Shown: piece after piece, positions 10,920 through 19,635 of the stretch | Layout: every line of letters starts with the position of its first letter | How positions within the stretch are numbered: position 1 is the first letter of the stretch | NCBI GenBank assembly: GCA_964344935.1 | Contig: CAYFPL010000002.1 | Span: 186,001 to 250,000 of the forward strand | Length of the DNA stretch: 64,000 nucleotides | Direction: 5' to 3' | Origin: GCA-2731375 sp964344935 | GTDB taxonomy: Bacteria; Pseudomonadota; Alphaproteobacteria; GCA-2731375 | Notes under the pieces: model-generated | What the model was told of the DNA's origin: nothing | Databases searched by the model: none | The model's input: only the letters and a program-made list of their open reading frames with translations | Made by a program: the position numbers and the translations under genes

Positions 10920-12575
10920 ATGAATGATGCATCACAACAAACTGTCACGGGCGGCGATATCCTTGTGGATACCCTGATCGCGCACGGCGTCGATACTGCC
11001 TTCACCGTCTCGGGCGAGAGCTTTTTGGCGGTCCTGGAAGCGCTGCGCCGCAAGCGCAACCAGGTTCGCCTGATCACCACCCGGCACGAAGGCGGCGGCG
11101 CTTTTGCGGCTGAAGCTTACGGCAAATTGACGGGCCGGCCCGCGGCGGTTTTCGTCTCACGCGGGCCCGGCGCCACCAATGCGGCCATCGGTGTCCATAC
11201 AGCGAAGCAGGACAGTACACCCCTGCTCCTGTTCGTGGGCCATGTACGCAGTACGTCCCAAGGCCGGGAATCCTTCCAGGAGATTGACCAGGCGGCGATG
11301 TTTGGCCCCATCGCCAAGGCGGTCCTACAACCCAACAACAGCGACCAGATCGCCGACGTCACCACCCGCGCCGTTGCCATCGCCACGTCTGGTCGGCCCG
11401 GTCCCGTGGCGGTGATCCTGCCACGCGACCTTACCGACGGTCCGGTCACCAGCCTTGCCATACCGTCGTTCAATCCTCGCCCCGCCGTGTCACCCGCCCA
11501 GGCCGTTATTGAACAGGCTGCCGGGATGATCGCTTCTGCGCAACGTCCCTTGTTGCTGACGGGCGAAATGGTCGCCCTGCTGGGCGCGCAGGACGACGTG
11601 GCTGCATTGGCGGATGCCATTGGCGCGCCAGTAATGACCACGTACCGCCGCCAGGATACATTCCCCAACCGGCATCCGGCCTATGCCGGTCACCTGGAAA
11701 TCAACCGCTTGCCCTACCAGCGCGAGGCACTGGTTGAGGCCGATCTGCTGATCGCCGTGGGAAGCCGCATGGACGGCATCACCGCCGAGGACGGCGCCCT
11801 TCCTGGCCGCCACCAGTCGCTTCTGCAGATCTATCCAGACAGTGAGGTATTGGCCCGCTGCCAGGCCGATCTGCAGTTACTTTCGGACCCAGGTCCAGCC
11901 TGTAGCGCCCTGGCGGATTTGGTGCAACCTGCGGATGGTGATTGGCGCGACGATTTGCATCAGGCCTATCTGGCGAGCAGTGAAGCGGGCGCCGTCGCGG
12001 TCCGGGGGGCCGTGGATCTGTCCGTTATCGCCCATGAAGTACATCGCCTGATGCCGCCCGAAACCGTCATACTGACCGACGGCGGCAGTTTCGCGCGCTG
12101 GATCCACCGCTTTTATCGTTTCGGGCAACCCCATACCCAGGCCGGGCCGGTCTCTGGCGCAATGGGTTATGGGGTGCCTGGCGCGATTGGCGCGCGGCTG
12201 GGATGGCCCAATCGCCCCGCCGTCGCTTTCGTCGGTGATGGCGGCTTCATGATGACCGGACAGGAACTGGTCACAGCCGTGGAGCAGAACCTGGATCTGG
12301 TGGTCGTCGTTTGCGACAACTCCGTGCACGGTTCCATCCTTGAAGGCCAACGCCAACGCTTTGGCGCTCACCAGATTTACGGCACCCGGCTGCAAAGCCC
12401 CGATTTTGCTGATGTCGCACGTGCCTATGGCTGCGCCGCCTGGACAGTCCGTCATACGGAGGATTTCGCCGCTGCCCTGGAGAGCGCCGTTGCCCAAAAC
12501 GGGCCGGCTTTGATACATCTGATCACCGATGATCGAGACATCGCCCCGTTTGACAAGGGACCCGACGCGGTTTAG
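10920..12575 (+). CDS. Thiamine diphosphate-dependent enzyme, acetolactate synthase-like
   Basis: ThDP enzyme of the acetolactate synthase / benzoylformate decarboxylase superfamily, 551 residues, with the three usual domains. The N-terminal pyrimidine-binding domain carries the cofactor-activating Glu57 in TTRHEGGGAF. The middle domain lies at about 190-330. The C-terminal domain has the ThDP-diphosphate motif GDGGFMMTGQEL from about residue 439, ending at CDNS rather than the usual NN pair. An anabolic ilvB role is unlikely because no small regulatory subunit or ilvC is adjacent. Probably a catabolic 2-oxo-acid decarboxylase or ligase. Its TAG overlaps the convergent MFS stop. Confidence 0.85.
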   Translation: MNDASQQTVTGGDILVDTLIAHGVDTAFTVSGESFLAVLEALRRKRNQVRLITTRHEGGGAFAAEAYGKLTGRPAAVFVSRGPGATNAAIGVHTAKQDSTPLLLFVGHVRSTSQGRESFQEIDQAAMFGPIAKAVLQPNNSDQIADVTTRAVAIATSGRPGPVAVILPRDLTDGPVTSLAIPSFNPRPAVSPAQAVIEQAAGMIASAQRPLLLTGEMVALLGAQDDVAALADAIGAPVMTTYRRQDTFPNRHPAYAGHLEINRLPYQREALVEADLLIAVGSRMDGITAEDGALPGRHQSLLQIYPDSEVLARCQADLQLLSDPGPACSALADLVQPADGDWRDDLHQAYLASSEAGAVAVRGAVDLSVIAHEVHRLMPPETVILTDGGSFARWIHRFYRFGQPHTQAGPVSGAMGYGVPGAIGARLGWPNRPAVAFVGDGGFMMTGQELVTAVEQNLDLVVVVCDNSVHGSILEGQRQRFGAHQIYGTRLQSPDFADVARAYGCAAWTVRHTEDFAAALESAVAQNGPALIHLITDDRDIAPFDKGPDAV

Positions 12576-13738
12576 CGCACTTTCTCCCGCACCATCAGTT
12601 GCTGACCCAAGAATAACGGCACGGTCAGTGCCAGCGCGGCGGCCGAGACATAGATCGGCGCCGCGGTTGTACCTGACACATCGGCCGTCCAACCGACGAT
12701 GCCCGGTACCAGACCTAGGCCGCCGTAAAAAAATGTATAAAGAATGGCGTTGCCCTGGGCTCGATGGGCCGGCGACATCAACAAGGTGGCGCGGCCGATG
12801 ATGATCCCCGCAGGTGCCGCCGCGAACAATCCGACGACTGTGCTCAGAATGAAAGGTTGATCGGAATGAGGCAGCGCGGCCGCAGCCGCGGCAGCTATCA
12901 AGCAGGATACCGCCAGGACAAGGCCGGGCCTGCCTGTACGGTCAGCCAAAAATCCGCCGATTGGCAGGGCCGGCAATGCGGCCCAACTGGCCAGGCTGAT
13001 GGCCGTGCCGGCCATAGCTACATCCATGCCCCGTTCGATCAGCATGGCCGGACCGAACGACAGATAGGCAAAATAGGCCACGTTATAGAGCGCCCAAATC
13101 AGACCGGCGTAGCTGATCAACATCAGCTCGCGGCCCCGCACGTGAAAGCCGATACCGCCCGTGGCCACTGCCTGACCACCCGGCGGCGGCCGATAGCAGA
13201 TCCACACTGCCACCAACGCCACCAAACAGGTAAAGGCCGTCAGATGCATAACCGCCTGCCAGCTCCACATCTCCGCCAGAGGCGCCATGGTGACCAGAGC
13301 GATGGCTATGCCCGTGGGCCAACCGCTCAGCAAGATCGCCATGGCGGTTGTTACGGTTTTTTCGTCAAACCAGTCCGCGACCATCTTGAGCAGGAACATG
13401 CTTTGGACAACGGCGCCTGCACCGCTTAGAAACCGGCCCAGCGCCAGCGACCAGAAATCGTCAGCGATACCTGTTACCACCCCGCCCAGAGTCATTACCG
13501 CGACACCGAACAGCACCATGCTCAGATCCGTGTACCGGCTGCCGAACATGGCACCGGGCAGGGCAATAACGACACCCGGCAGCATATAAAGGCCAACGAG
13601 GGAGCCGATCTCCGCGAAATCCAGGCCCAAGTCGGCAGCCATGTACGGCGTGATCGAGGCAACCGCCTGGAATTGGAAGCCCATGACCATCCGCACAAAG
13701 ATCAACAGGGCCAGGATGGCCCAGCGGTTATTCAACAT
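12572..13738 (-). CDS. Major facilitator superfamily transporter
   Basis: Inner-membrane secondary transporter of 388 residues with about twelve hydrophobic segments. The first is at about residues 6-26, and the loop 2-3 motif appears in degenerate form near GAMFGSRYTD. Motif-like LGRFLSGAGA lies in segment 4. Closest in character to CynX/NNP-like anion or organic-acid carriers, but the substrate is not readable. The stop overlaps by 3 bases the stop of the convergent ThDP enzyme, and the start is 26 bases downstream of the Skp-like gene on the same strand. Confidence 0.87.
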   Translation of the reverse strand: MLNNRWAILALLIFVRMVMGFQFQAVASITPYMAADLGLDFAEIGSLVGLYMLPGVVIALPGAMFGSRYTDLSMVLFGVAVMTLGGVVTGIADDFWSLALGRFLSGAGAVVQSMFLLKMVADWFDEKTVTTAMAILLSGWPTGIAIALVTMAPLAEMWSWQAVMHLTAFTCLVALVAVWICYRPPPGGQAVATGGIGFHVRGRELMLISYAGLIWALYNVAYFAYLSFGPAMLIERGMDVAMAGTAISLASWAALPALPIGGFLADRTGRPGLVLAVSCLIAAAAAAALPHSDQPFILSTVVGLFAAAPAGIIIGRATLLMSPAHRAQGNAILYTFFYGGLGLVPGIVGWTADVSGTTAAPIYVSAAALALTVPLFLGQQLMVREKVR

Positions 13739-13764
13739 GATGCAATATTCGCCCGTACGCCCGA

Positions 13765-14340
13765 TTACTTGTCGGCAGAATTCTTGAAATTGACCTTGAT
13801 GGTGGGCCGGCTCTCGTCCAGCCGCTTCAAGACCTCTTCGGTGACGTTGAGGCGCTGATCGAAGACCAAAACGGCCGTTCGGGCCAGGGTGATGGTTATT
13901 TTCCGCTCCTTCATCAGTTCCGCCAAAACCCGGGCCATTTCCTGGCGCAGCGTGCGATTGGCGTTGTTGAAGGCACGTGTAAGGATGCCCCGGCGCTGTT
14001 CCGCGCGGCGACGGAAATCGGAAATCTTGCTCTCCAGGCTGCGGCGCTTTTCGTTGATCGCCTCGGGCGAGAGGATGGTGCTCTGTTTCCTGAGCTTTTG
14101 CTCTTCCGCCTGAATATTCTGACGCTCCGCCGCGATCTCTTCGTCGAAGGCCTTGCGCCGCGCCTCCATCGCTGTCTGGATCCCTTTCGCGGCCGCCGCC
14201 CGCCGCATAACCTGCTGTACGTCCAGAACGGCGATGACCGGACTGTCAAGCTGCTCCGCCTTTTTCTGAGCAAAGGCCGATGCAAACGGAGAAAGCGCCA
14301 ATAGCAGCAGCCCGACCGCAATGGGGTAACGAAACATCAT
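13765..14340 (-). CDS. Skp/OmpH-family periplasmic chaperone
   Basis: Periplasmic chaperone-like protein of 191 residues. A clear signal peptide is followed by a probable cleavage after residue 24 (ASAFA|QKK). The mature part has the OmpH opening PVIAVLDVQQVMRRAAAAKG and then a long charged helix region (about 65-140), as in the Skp tentacles. It ends in a short strand segment. The canonical skp gene is usually next to bamA and lpxD; here it is not, so this may be a paralogue. ATG 14340 follows GGAAG at correct spacing. Confidence 0.82.
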   Translation of the reverse strand: MMFRYPIAVGLLLLALSPFASAFAQKKAEQLDSPVIAVLDVQQVMRRAAAAKGIQTAMEARRKAFDEEIAAERQNIQAEEQKLRKQSTILSPEAINEKRRSLESKISDFRRRAEQRRGILTRAFNNANRTLRQEMARVLAELMKERKITITLARTAVLVFDQRLNVTEEVLKRLDESRPTIKVNFKNSADK

Positions 14341-14442
14341 TTGCGAACTTCCATGTAACCGGCGCCAGTCTAACCCATCCCGGGCAATCTTTGTATTTTA
14401 GTTGGCAATGAGCGGTGAAGCTCTTCAGCCGAGCCCGTATTT

Positions 14443-14458
14443 GTTTTATACTTAAAAC
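14443..14458. promoter_or_regulatory. AT-rich dyad upstream of the flavoprotein gene
   Basis: Perfect inverted repeat GTTTTA (14443-14448) / TAAAAC (14453-14458) with a 4-base spacer. It lies in the 150-base gap between the divergent Skp-like and monooxygenase/reductase genes, 33 bases before the GTG at 14491. The composition contrasts with the GC-rich surroundings. Candidate operator of a TetR/MarR/GntR-type regulator, or part of the promoter itself. Confidence 0.4.
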
Positions 14459-14490
14459 ATTATTGAACGAGGCTAAGGGAGCCGACGCCC

Positions 14491-16794
14491 GTGAAAGCCA
14501 ATGTCATTGGCGGTGGACCCGCCGGCCTGTACTTTTCCATTCTGGCCAAGAAGCGAAATCCAGCTGATCAGATTACGGTCTATGAACGCAACCGGGCCGA
14601 CGATACGTTCGGTTTCGGGGTGGTATTCTCGGACGAGACCCTTGGCTTTTTCCGCGACGCGGACGCGGAAAGCTATGACGACATCATCAATAATTTCGCC
14701 TATTGGGACGAGATCGAAACCCGATTTAACGGCCACGTGATCCGTTCTTCCGGCCATGGCTTTTGCGGCATGAGCCGAATGCGGTTGCTGCAAATCCTGC
14801 AAAGGCGGGCCGAAAGCCTGGGCGTGGACATTCATTACGAAACCGAAATTACCGATTTTGATCCATACCTGGACGCCGAAATTGTGGTCGCCTCGGACGG
14901 GGTCAACAGCTTCGTCCGGGACGCCTATGCCGCCTCGTTTAAACCCACCATCGATCACCGCCCGAACCGCTTCGTCTGGTTGGGCACACGGGCCCCTTTG
15001 GAAGCTTTCACCTTTATCTTCAAAGAAGACCGGCACGGCATCTGGAATGTGCATGCCTATCAATATCAAGAGGACATGGCGACGCTGATCATCGAGACCA
15101 CGGAAGAGACGTGGCGCGCCGCCGGCATGGATAATGTGGAAGAGGCCGAGACGGCTGCCTTTATGGCGGATCTATTCGCCGAAGAGCTAGGCGGAGCGGA
15201 GGTTTTGACGAACCGTTCCAACTGGCGGGCGTTTCCCAACATCCGTTGCGAAAGCTGGGTGCACGAGAACGTAGTGCTGATCGGCGATGCGGCCCATACC
15301 GCCCATTTTTCCATTGGCTCGGGCACCAAGCTGGCAATGGAGGATGCCATTGCCCTGGAGGAGGCCTGCCACGAGAACCGGGACAATCTGGCTAAGGCAC
15401 CAGCCAGCTATGACATGGCCCGCCGCGAAGAGGTGGAGCGCATCCAGCACGCTGCCAATACCTCTCTGACCTGGTTCGAGACCGTGCGACGGTTCTGGAA
15501 CATGCACCCCATCCAGTTCAATTTCTCCATGCTGACCCGTTCTAAGCAGATCACCTATGAGAATCTGGCGCTCCGTGACCCCGGCCTTGTGGAAGACGTG
15601 CGAGACTGGTTCGCCGAACAGGCCGGCGCGGCCAAGGGCACTGTCCCGATGTTCACGCCGTTCAAGTTGCGCGGCATGGCCCTCGAAAACCGTGTCGTGG
15701 TCTCCCCCATGTGCCAATATTCTGCCATAGATGGCCTGCCCAACGATTGGCACATGGTGCATTTGGGCAGCCGGTGCCTGGGCGGAGCCGGCCTGATCTT
15801 TACTGAAATGACCGTTGTCGATGAACTGGGGCGTATCAGCCCGGGCTGTACGGGCATGTACAACGATGACCACTGCCGCGCCTGGTCCCGCATCGTCGAT
15901 TTTGTGCACACCAACAGCCACGCCAAAGTCTGTCTGCAATTGGGCCACGCGGGACGCAAGGGCTCGACGCAATTGGGTTGGGAAAACCCAGACCACCCGC
16001 TGGAAAGCGGTAATTGGCCAATCCTGGCGGCCTCGCCCCTGCCCTATTTTCCCGACAGTGCCGTACCCCGCGAGATGACGGAAACGGATATGGACGAACT
16101 CGTCGCGGCTCATGTGCGGGCGGCGGAATACGGCCAGGCTGCCAGGTTCGACATGCTTGAAATCCATATGGCACATGGCTATCTGCTGGCCAGTTTCATT
16201 TCACCCCTGACCAATCGGCGCAACGATCAATATGGCGGCCCAATCGAGAGCCGCATGGCCCTGCCCTTGCGGGTATTCAATGCCGTGCGTTCCGTTTGGC
16301 CCGACGAGAAACCCATGTCCGTACGCCTGTCCGCCACCGATTGGCATCCCGGCGGCCTATCGGGCGACGACCTGATAAAGGCTGCCGTCCTGCTGAAAGA
16401 TGCGGGCTGCGACTTGATCGACGTTTCCGCCGGTCAAACCGTGCCCGATCAGGAACCGATCTATGGCCGCATGTTCCAGACACCATTCTCGGATCAGATC
16501 CGCAACGAAGCCCATATCCCCACCATGACGGTGGGTAACATCACCACCGCCGATCAGGTCAATACCATTCTGGCCGCTGGCCGGGCCGACTTGGTCGCCC
16601 TGGCGCGGCCCCATTTGACGAATCCCCACTTCACCCTCGAAGCGGCCGCCCGTTACGATCACACGAACCAGCTTTGGCCCCAGCCTTATGCCACGGCGCA
16701 ACCCCAGGCGCATACTGTGGCGAGCCGGCAGCGTGAGGACATTGAAGAGTTGCGCCGCCAGGCCCGCCCCGCAAAGCCGCAACCGACGCGCTAG
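14491..16794 (+). CDS. Bifunctional FAD monooxygenase / Old Yellow Enzyme fusion (2-aminobenzoyl-CoA or salicylyl-CoA 5-hydroxylase type)
   Basis: 767-residue fusion of two flavoenzymes. Residues 1 to about 380 are a class A flavin hydroxylase: GGGPAGLYF at 7-15, a DG motif in ASDGVNSFVRDAY, and the GD motif around D266 in LIGDAAHTAHFS. Residues 387-767 are an Old Yellow Enzyme-type FMN domain starting MFTPFKLRGM, with HAGRKG and EIHMAHGYLL active-site motifs and ending SPLTNRRNDQYGGP. This architecture is that of 2-aminobenzoyl-CoA monooxygenase/reductase and bifunctional salicylyl-CoA 5-hydroxylase. It would hydroxylate, and in the amino form also reduce, an aromatic acyl-CoA. The GTG start follows AAGGGAG. 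No cognate CoA ligase is adjacent; the nearest acyl-CoA synthetase is 13 kb away. Confidence 0.87.
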   Translation: MKANVIGGGPAGLYFSILAKKRNPADQITVYERNRADDTFGFGVVFSDETLGFFRDADAESYDDIINNFAYWDEIETRFNGHVIRSSGHGFCGMSRMRLLQILQRRAESLGVDIHYETEITDFDPYLDAEIVVASDGVNSFVRDAYAASFKPTIDHRPNRFVWLGTRAPLEAFTFIFKEDRHGIWNVHAYQYQEDMATLIIETTEETWRAAGMDNVEEAETAAFMADLFAEELGGAEVLTNRSNWRAFPNIRCESWVHENVVLIGDAAHTAHFSIGSGTKLAMEDAIALEEACHENRDNLAKAPASYDMARREEVERIQHAANTSLTWFETVRRFWNMHPIQFNFSMLTRSKQITYENLALRDPGLVEDVRDWFAEQAGAAKGTVPMFTPFKLRGMALENRVVVSPMCQYSAIDGLPNDWHMVHLGSRCLGGAGLIFTEMTVVDELGRISPGCTGMYNDDHCRAWSRIVDFVHTNSHAKVCLQLGHAGRKGSTQLGWENPDHPLESGNWPILAASPLPYFPDSAVPREMTETDMDELVAAHVRAAEYGQAARFDMLEIHMAHGYLLASFISPLTNRRNDQYGGPIESRMALPLRVFNAVRSVWPDEKPMSVRLSATDWHPGGLSGDDLIKAAVLLKDAGCDLIDVSAGQTVPDQEPIYGRMFQTPFSDQIRNEAHIPTMTVGNITTADQVNTILAAGRADLVALARPHLTNPHFTLEAAARYDHTNQLWPQPYATAQPQAHTVASRQREDIEELRRQARPAKPQPTR

Positions 16795-16823
16795 GACGGC
16801 CCAAAACGGATGCACTGGCGCGG

Positions 16824-17936
16824 TCAGTCGAGCATAACGTCCAAGCGCTCACGGGCGTCCAGCATCTCGTTGAGCATGTCGTAGACCACCTCACGAACGG
16901 AAGTCTCCTCTTCCATGTCGCCGACGATCTGGCCCACCGGATAGGTTAAGAAATCCTTGGCGCGGACCCGTTCTACGCGGGTTCGCCCTTCTTGCCACCA
17001 CAAATAATTCTGGGTCGGGGCCGGCAGGGGCTCGGGCGCGCCAGGCTGCTCGTAAGCTTCCGAGAACTTGTTGCGCAGGGTTCGGCAGGACTTGCCTGTC
17101 ACCGTCCTGGTCAGCATGGCATCGGAGGCTTCAGCCTCGAACATCTTCTGCTTGATCTCGGGCGTCACCTCGCTTTGCACGGTCTTCAGCCACAGGGATC
17201 CTGTCCAAACCCCTTCGCAGCCCAGCACCAGTGCCGCCGCCAATTGCCGGCCCCGCCCGACACCGCCCGCGCCCAGCACGGGCATAGGCGCCACGGCATC
17301 GACGATGCTGGGCCACAATACCATAGACGAAACATCGCCCGTATGGCCGCCGGCTTCCGTCCCTACGGCGACGACAAAATCGCAACCGGCCTGGCGATGG
17401 CGTATGGCATGTTTCGGTTTGCCTGCCAGGGCACCGACCTTGATGCCGCGTGCATGCGCACTCTCCACAAGTTCCGCGGGCGGTGAGCCGAGTGCATTGA
17501 CGATCAATTTGATGGGATGCGTCATGGCCGCCTCTACCATGGCCAGGCTCTCGGCGGGCGTGAAGTTGATGCCCTTGACGATTTCCCGCTTGATCTCGTC
17601 TGCCTCGTCCGCTGGCAAAGGCGGCACGCCGGCTTCGTCTAGGAGGTTGCGCACAAAGTCCACATGTTCCTTGGGCAGCATTTCCTCCGGATTGAATTTG
17701 GAGACGCCAGTGTCATCAAAGCGGCTGGGCATAAGCACATCGATGCCGTAAGGCTTGTCGCCGATATGCGCGTCGATCCAGCTTAATTCTTCCTCGACCC
17801 GTTCCGGGCTCATCCGAGCCATGCCGAGAACACCCATGCCGCCGGCTTTGGAGACTTCCACCACAACGTCTCGGCAATGGGAGAAGGCGAAGATCGGCAC
17901 GTCGATACCGAACATTTCGCACATTTTGCTCTTCAT
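16824..17936 (-). CDS. Nitronate monooxygenase-like FMN protein
   Basis: FMN-dependent TIM-barrel protein of the nitronate monooxygenase (2-nitropropane dioxygenase) / FabK superfamily, 370 residues. FMN-binding elements are seen in GGMGVLGMARMSPE, GTEAGGHTGDVSS (with the family His) and VLGAGGVGRGRQLAAALVLG. The length is greater than typical NMO, with a C-terminal tail rich in acidic residues. ATG 17936 is preceded by AGGA; an upstream in-frame TTG at 17993 has no ribosome site. It converges with the flavoprotein fusion gene, 29 bases apart. Activity on nitronates is a family label only. Confidence 0.82.
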   Translation of the reverse strand: MKSKMCEMFGIDVPIFAFSHCRDVVVEVSKAGGMGVLGMARMSPERVEEELSWIDAHIGDKPYGIDVLMPSRFDDTGVSKFNPEEMLPKEHVDFVRNLLDEAGVPPLPADEADEIKREIVKGINFTPAESLAMVEAAMTHPIKLIVNALGSPPAELVESAHARGIKVGALAGKPKHAIRHRQAGCDFVVAVGTEAGGHTGDVSSMVLWPSIVDAVAPMPVLGAGGVGRGRQLAAALVLGCEGVWTGSLWLKTVQSEVTPEIKQKMFEAEASDAMLTRTVTGKSCRTLRNKFSEAYEQPGAPEPLPAPTQNYLWWQEGRTRVERVRAKDFLTYPVGQIVGDMEEETSVREVVYDMLNEMLDARERLDVMLD

Positions 17937-18067
17937 TTGATCGTTCCTGAATTTGTTCTCTCTTTCCGCCCTAAATAGCCCGCCGCGCAGCAAAGGGAAA
18001 CGTTTGAACCTAAACAGCCGGGCAAATTCGGGCTAAATTGCTATGGAACAATCAAGGGATCGAAACC

Positions 18068-18460
18068 ATGGGGATCAAGGCCGTTACAATCGCGGATGCA
18101 TTGGCACCGCTGCAGCCATTGAAAATGCGCGGCGAACATACGACGGAGGAAGAGGCCAACGCCGCATTCGCCGAGTTGGCGCCATTTCGCGACGGTGCCG
18201 TATTCGCCGGTTCGTTCCAGGGCGACAGCGGCTGGGAGAAACACGACAAAGGTGATGAGATCGTGCAAATCCTCGACGGCGCCACCCGGCTGACCATTCT
18301 GATCGACGGAGGCGAAGAGGTGCTGGAGTTGAAAGCCGGCATGCTCGTGGTGGTGCCCAAGGGGCACTGGCACCGTTTCCATGCCCCCGATGGGGTCACT
18401 GTCATGACCGCCACCCCGCAGCCAACCCAACACACATTCGCGGACGACCCGCGCGCATGA
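18068..18460 (+). CDS. Cupin-domain protein
   Basis: 130-residue single cupin. Motif 1 (WEKHDKGDEIVQILDG) retains one His and a Glu; motif 2 (PKGHWHRFHAPDG) has several His. ATG 18068 (MGIKAV) follows AAGGGA; a TTG further upstream is unlikely. It is followed 18 bases later by the PNPOx-like gene on the same strand, so the two probably form one operon. Function unknown; similar small cupins often accompany flavin enzymes. Confidence 0.8.
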   Translation: MGIKAVTIADALAPLQPLKMRGEHTTEEEANAAFAELAPFRDGAVFAGSFQGDSGWEKHDKGDEIVQILDGATRLTILIDGGEEVLELKAGMLVVVPKGHWHRFHAPDGVTVMTATPQPTQHTFADDPRA

Positions 18461-18478
18461 AATAACAGGAAAAAATTT

Positions 18479-19090
18479 ATGGAAACGATCACCAATAAGG
18501 AACAGTTGCGCCAAGTCTATCCGCCCGCGATGGAGCGTGCCTTGCGCAAAGAGATGGCCGCGCTGGACTCGCACGCCCGGCGCTTTATCGAACTTTCGCC
18601 GTTCGTCATCCTGGCAACAAAAGGCGCGGACAACCTCGGCGATGCCACGCCCCGGGGCGGACGGCCTGGTTTCGTGCATGTTGCCGACGACAGTACCGTC
18701 CTTTTGCCCGACTGGCCCGGCAACAACCGCCTGGACAGCCTGGAAAACATCATCGAGAACCCTGGCGTGGGCCTTTTGTTTCTGATCCCCGGCGTCAACG
18801 AAACACTGCGCCTGAACGGCCGGGCGGAGATCGTCATCGACGACAGGGTCCGAAACATTTTCGACGGTGAAGCAAAGCTGCCCCGCTCAGTTATCCGCGT
18901 AACCGTTGCGGAGGCCTATCTTCACTGTGCCAAGGCCTTGATGCGCTCGCGGCTGTGGTCGGACGAAGCCCGCAACGACCGTTCCGTCTTGCCCTCCATG
19001 GGCCAGATGATCAAGGACCAGACCGGTGATGCCGGGCCTGTCGAAAGCCAAGGGGATATGGAAAAACGTTACGCCGGGATGTTGTACTAG
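18479..19090 (+). CDS. Pyridoxamine 5'-phosphate oxidase-related FMN-binding protein
   Basis: 203-residue split-barrel flavin protein. The FMN-binding strand pattern is visible in SPFVILATKGADN (about 40-52), TPRGGRPGF (about 57-65), and LLPDWPGNNRLDSLENII (about 77-94). It resembles the MSMEG_1061 sub-group of PNPOx-like proteins rather than PdxH, because the PLP-biosynthesis C-terminal motif is missing. ATG 18479 follows an AGGA site. Its TAG lies in the left arm of the intergenic hairpin. Confidence 0.82.
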   Translation: METITNKEQLRQVYPPAMERALRKEMAALDSHARRFIELSPFVILATKGADNLGDATPRGGRPGFVHVADDSTVLLPDWPGNNRLDSLENIIENPGVGLLFLIPGVNETLRLNGRAEIVIDDRVRNIFDGEAKLPRSVIRVTVAEAYLHCAKALMRSRLWSDEARNDRSVLPSMGQMIKDQTGDAGPVESQGDMEKRYAGMLY

Positions 19091-19129
19091 AGCAACCCGC
19101 GTTCTTACGAACGCGGATAAGTTGCTCTA
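19088..19129. repeat. Compound intergenic hairpin
   Basis: Two nested inverted repeats. The outer arms TAGAGCAAC (19088-19096) and GTTGCTCTA (19121-19129) and the inner arms CCGCGTTC (19097-19104) and GAACGCGG (19109-19116) are both perfect. The loop is TTAC and the right side has a 4-base ATAA bulge. It lies between the convergent PNPOx-like and DUF1178 genes and begins at the PNPOx stop codon. It may act as a bidirectional terminator, although the T-run expected for that is missing, or be a copy of a dispersed REP-like element. Confidence 0.6.
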
Positions 19130-19154
19130 ACCTATTGAATTAGATCAAATTACC

Positions 19155-19183
19155 TGCGTTCAAACGATTCCATTTTGAACGCA
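19155..19183. repeat. Second inverted repeat in the same gap
   Basis: Perfect 10-bp arms TGCGTTCAAA (19155-19164) and TTTGAACGCA (19174-19183) around a 9-base loop, flanked downstream by TTTGTTCTAG. It shares the GCGTTC core with the neighbouring hairpin. It could terminate transcripts of the plus-strand gene. Confidence 0.55.
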
Positions 19184-19200
19184 GTTTGTTCTAGCGGCGC

Positions 19201-19620
19201 TCAGCTATCGGTCTGCTGGGTCCAGGGGATGGCGGTGAAATCGACGCCTTCTTCGTGCAGTTCCTTGGCTTCCGCCTTGGTCGCCTCGCCGTAGATGTCG
19301 CGCTGTTCGACCTCGCCATAATGGATCTTACGCGCTTCCTCCGGGAAGTCCCGGCCCACGTAATCGCAGTTCTCTTCCACGTGTTTTTGCATTTTGACCA
19401 GCATCTGCATGGCCTCGGCTGCGGCCACACTTTCCTGGGTCGCCTTGGCTTGCTTCTTAGAGGTGGAGATATTCGGCGCCATAAGAGCCTTATCCACCTG
19501 GTCGTCACCACAGGTGGGGCACTGCACCTGCCCCTTTCGGCGCAAGCCATCGAATGCCTTTGAATCCTTGAACCAAGCCTCAAAGGTGTGCTTGTTGGCA
19601 CAGACAAGATCGAAAACCAT
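19201..19620 (-). CDS. DUF1178 family protein
   Basis: 139-residue alphaproteobacterial protein of the DUF1178 family. The start MVFDLVCANKHTFEAWF is the family signature: a lone Cys followed by a His that may bind metal. The CPTCG pair at about residue 34 and the phrase VDKALMAPNIS complete the conserved core; the rest is helical and acidic. ATG 19620 is chosen by family N-terminus, with 19623 equally possible. It is usually found beside the Nit amidase, GrxC and ComF genes, which here lie 6 kb away. Molecular role unknown. Confidence 0.85.
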   Translation of the reverse strand: MVFDLVCANKHTFEAWFKDSKAFDGLRRKGQVQCPTCGDDQVDKALMAPNISTSKKQAKATQESVAAAEAMQMLVKMQKHVEENCDYVGRDFPEEARKIHYGEVEQRDIYGEATKAEAKELHEEGVDFTAIPWTQQTDS

Positions 19621-19635
19621 CATAACGACCCATAA

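Noticed and set aside
15187..16176. A 329-codon minus-strand frame under the flavoprotein fusion
   Set aside because: Antisense to a conserved two-domain enzyme; composition is not protein-like.
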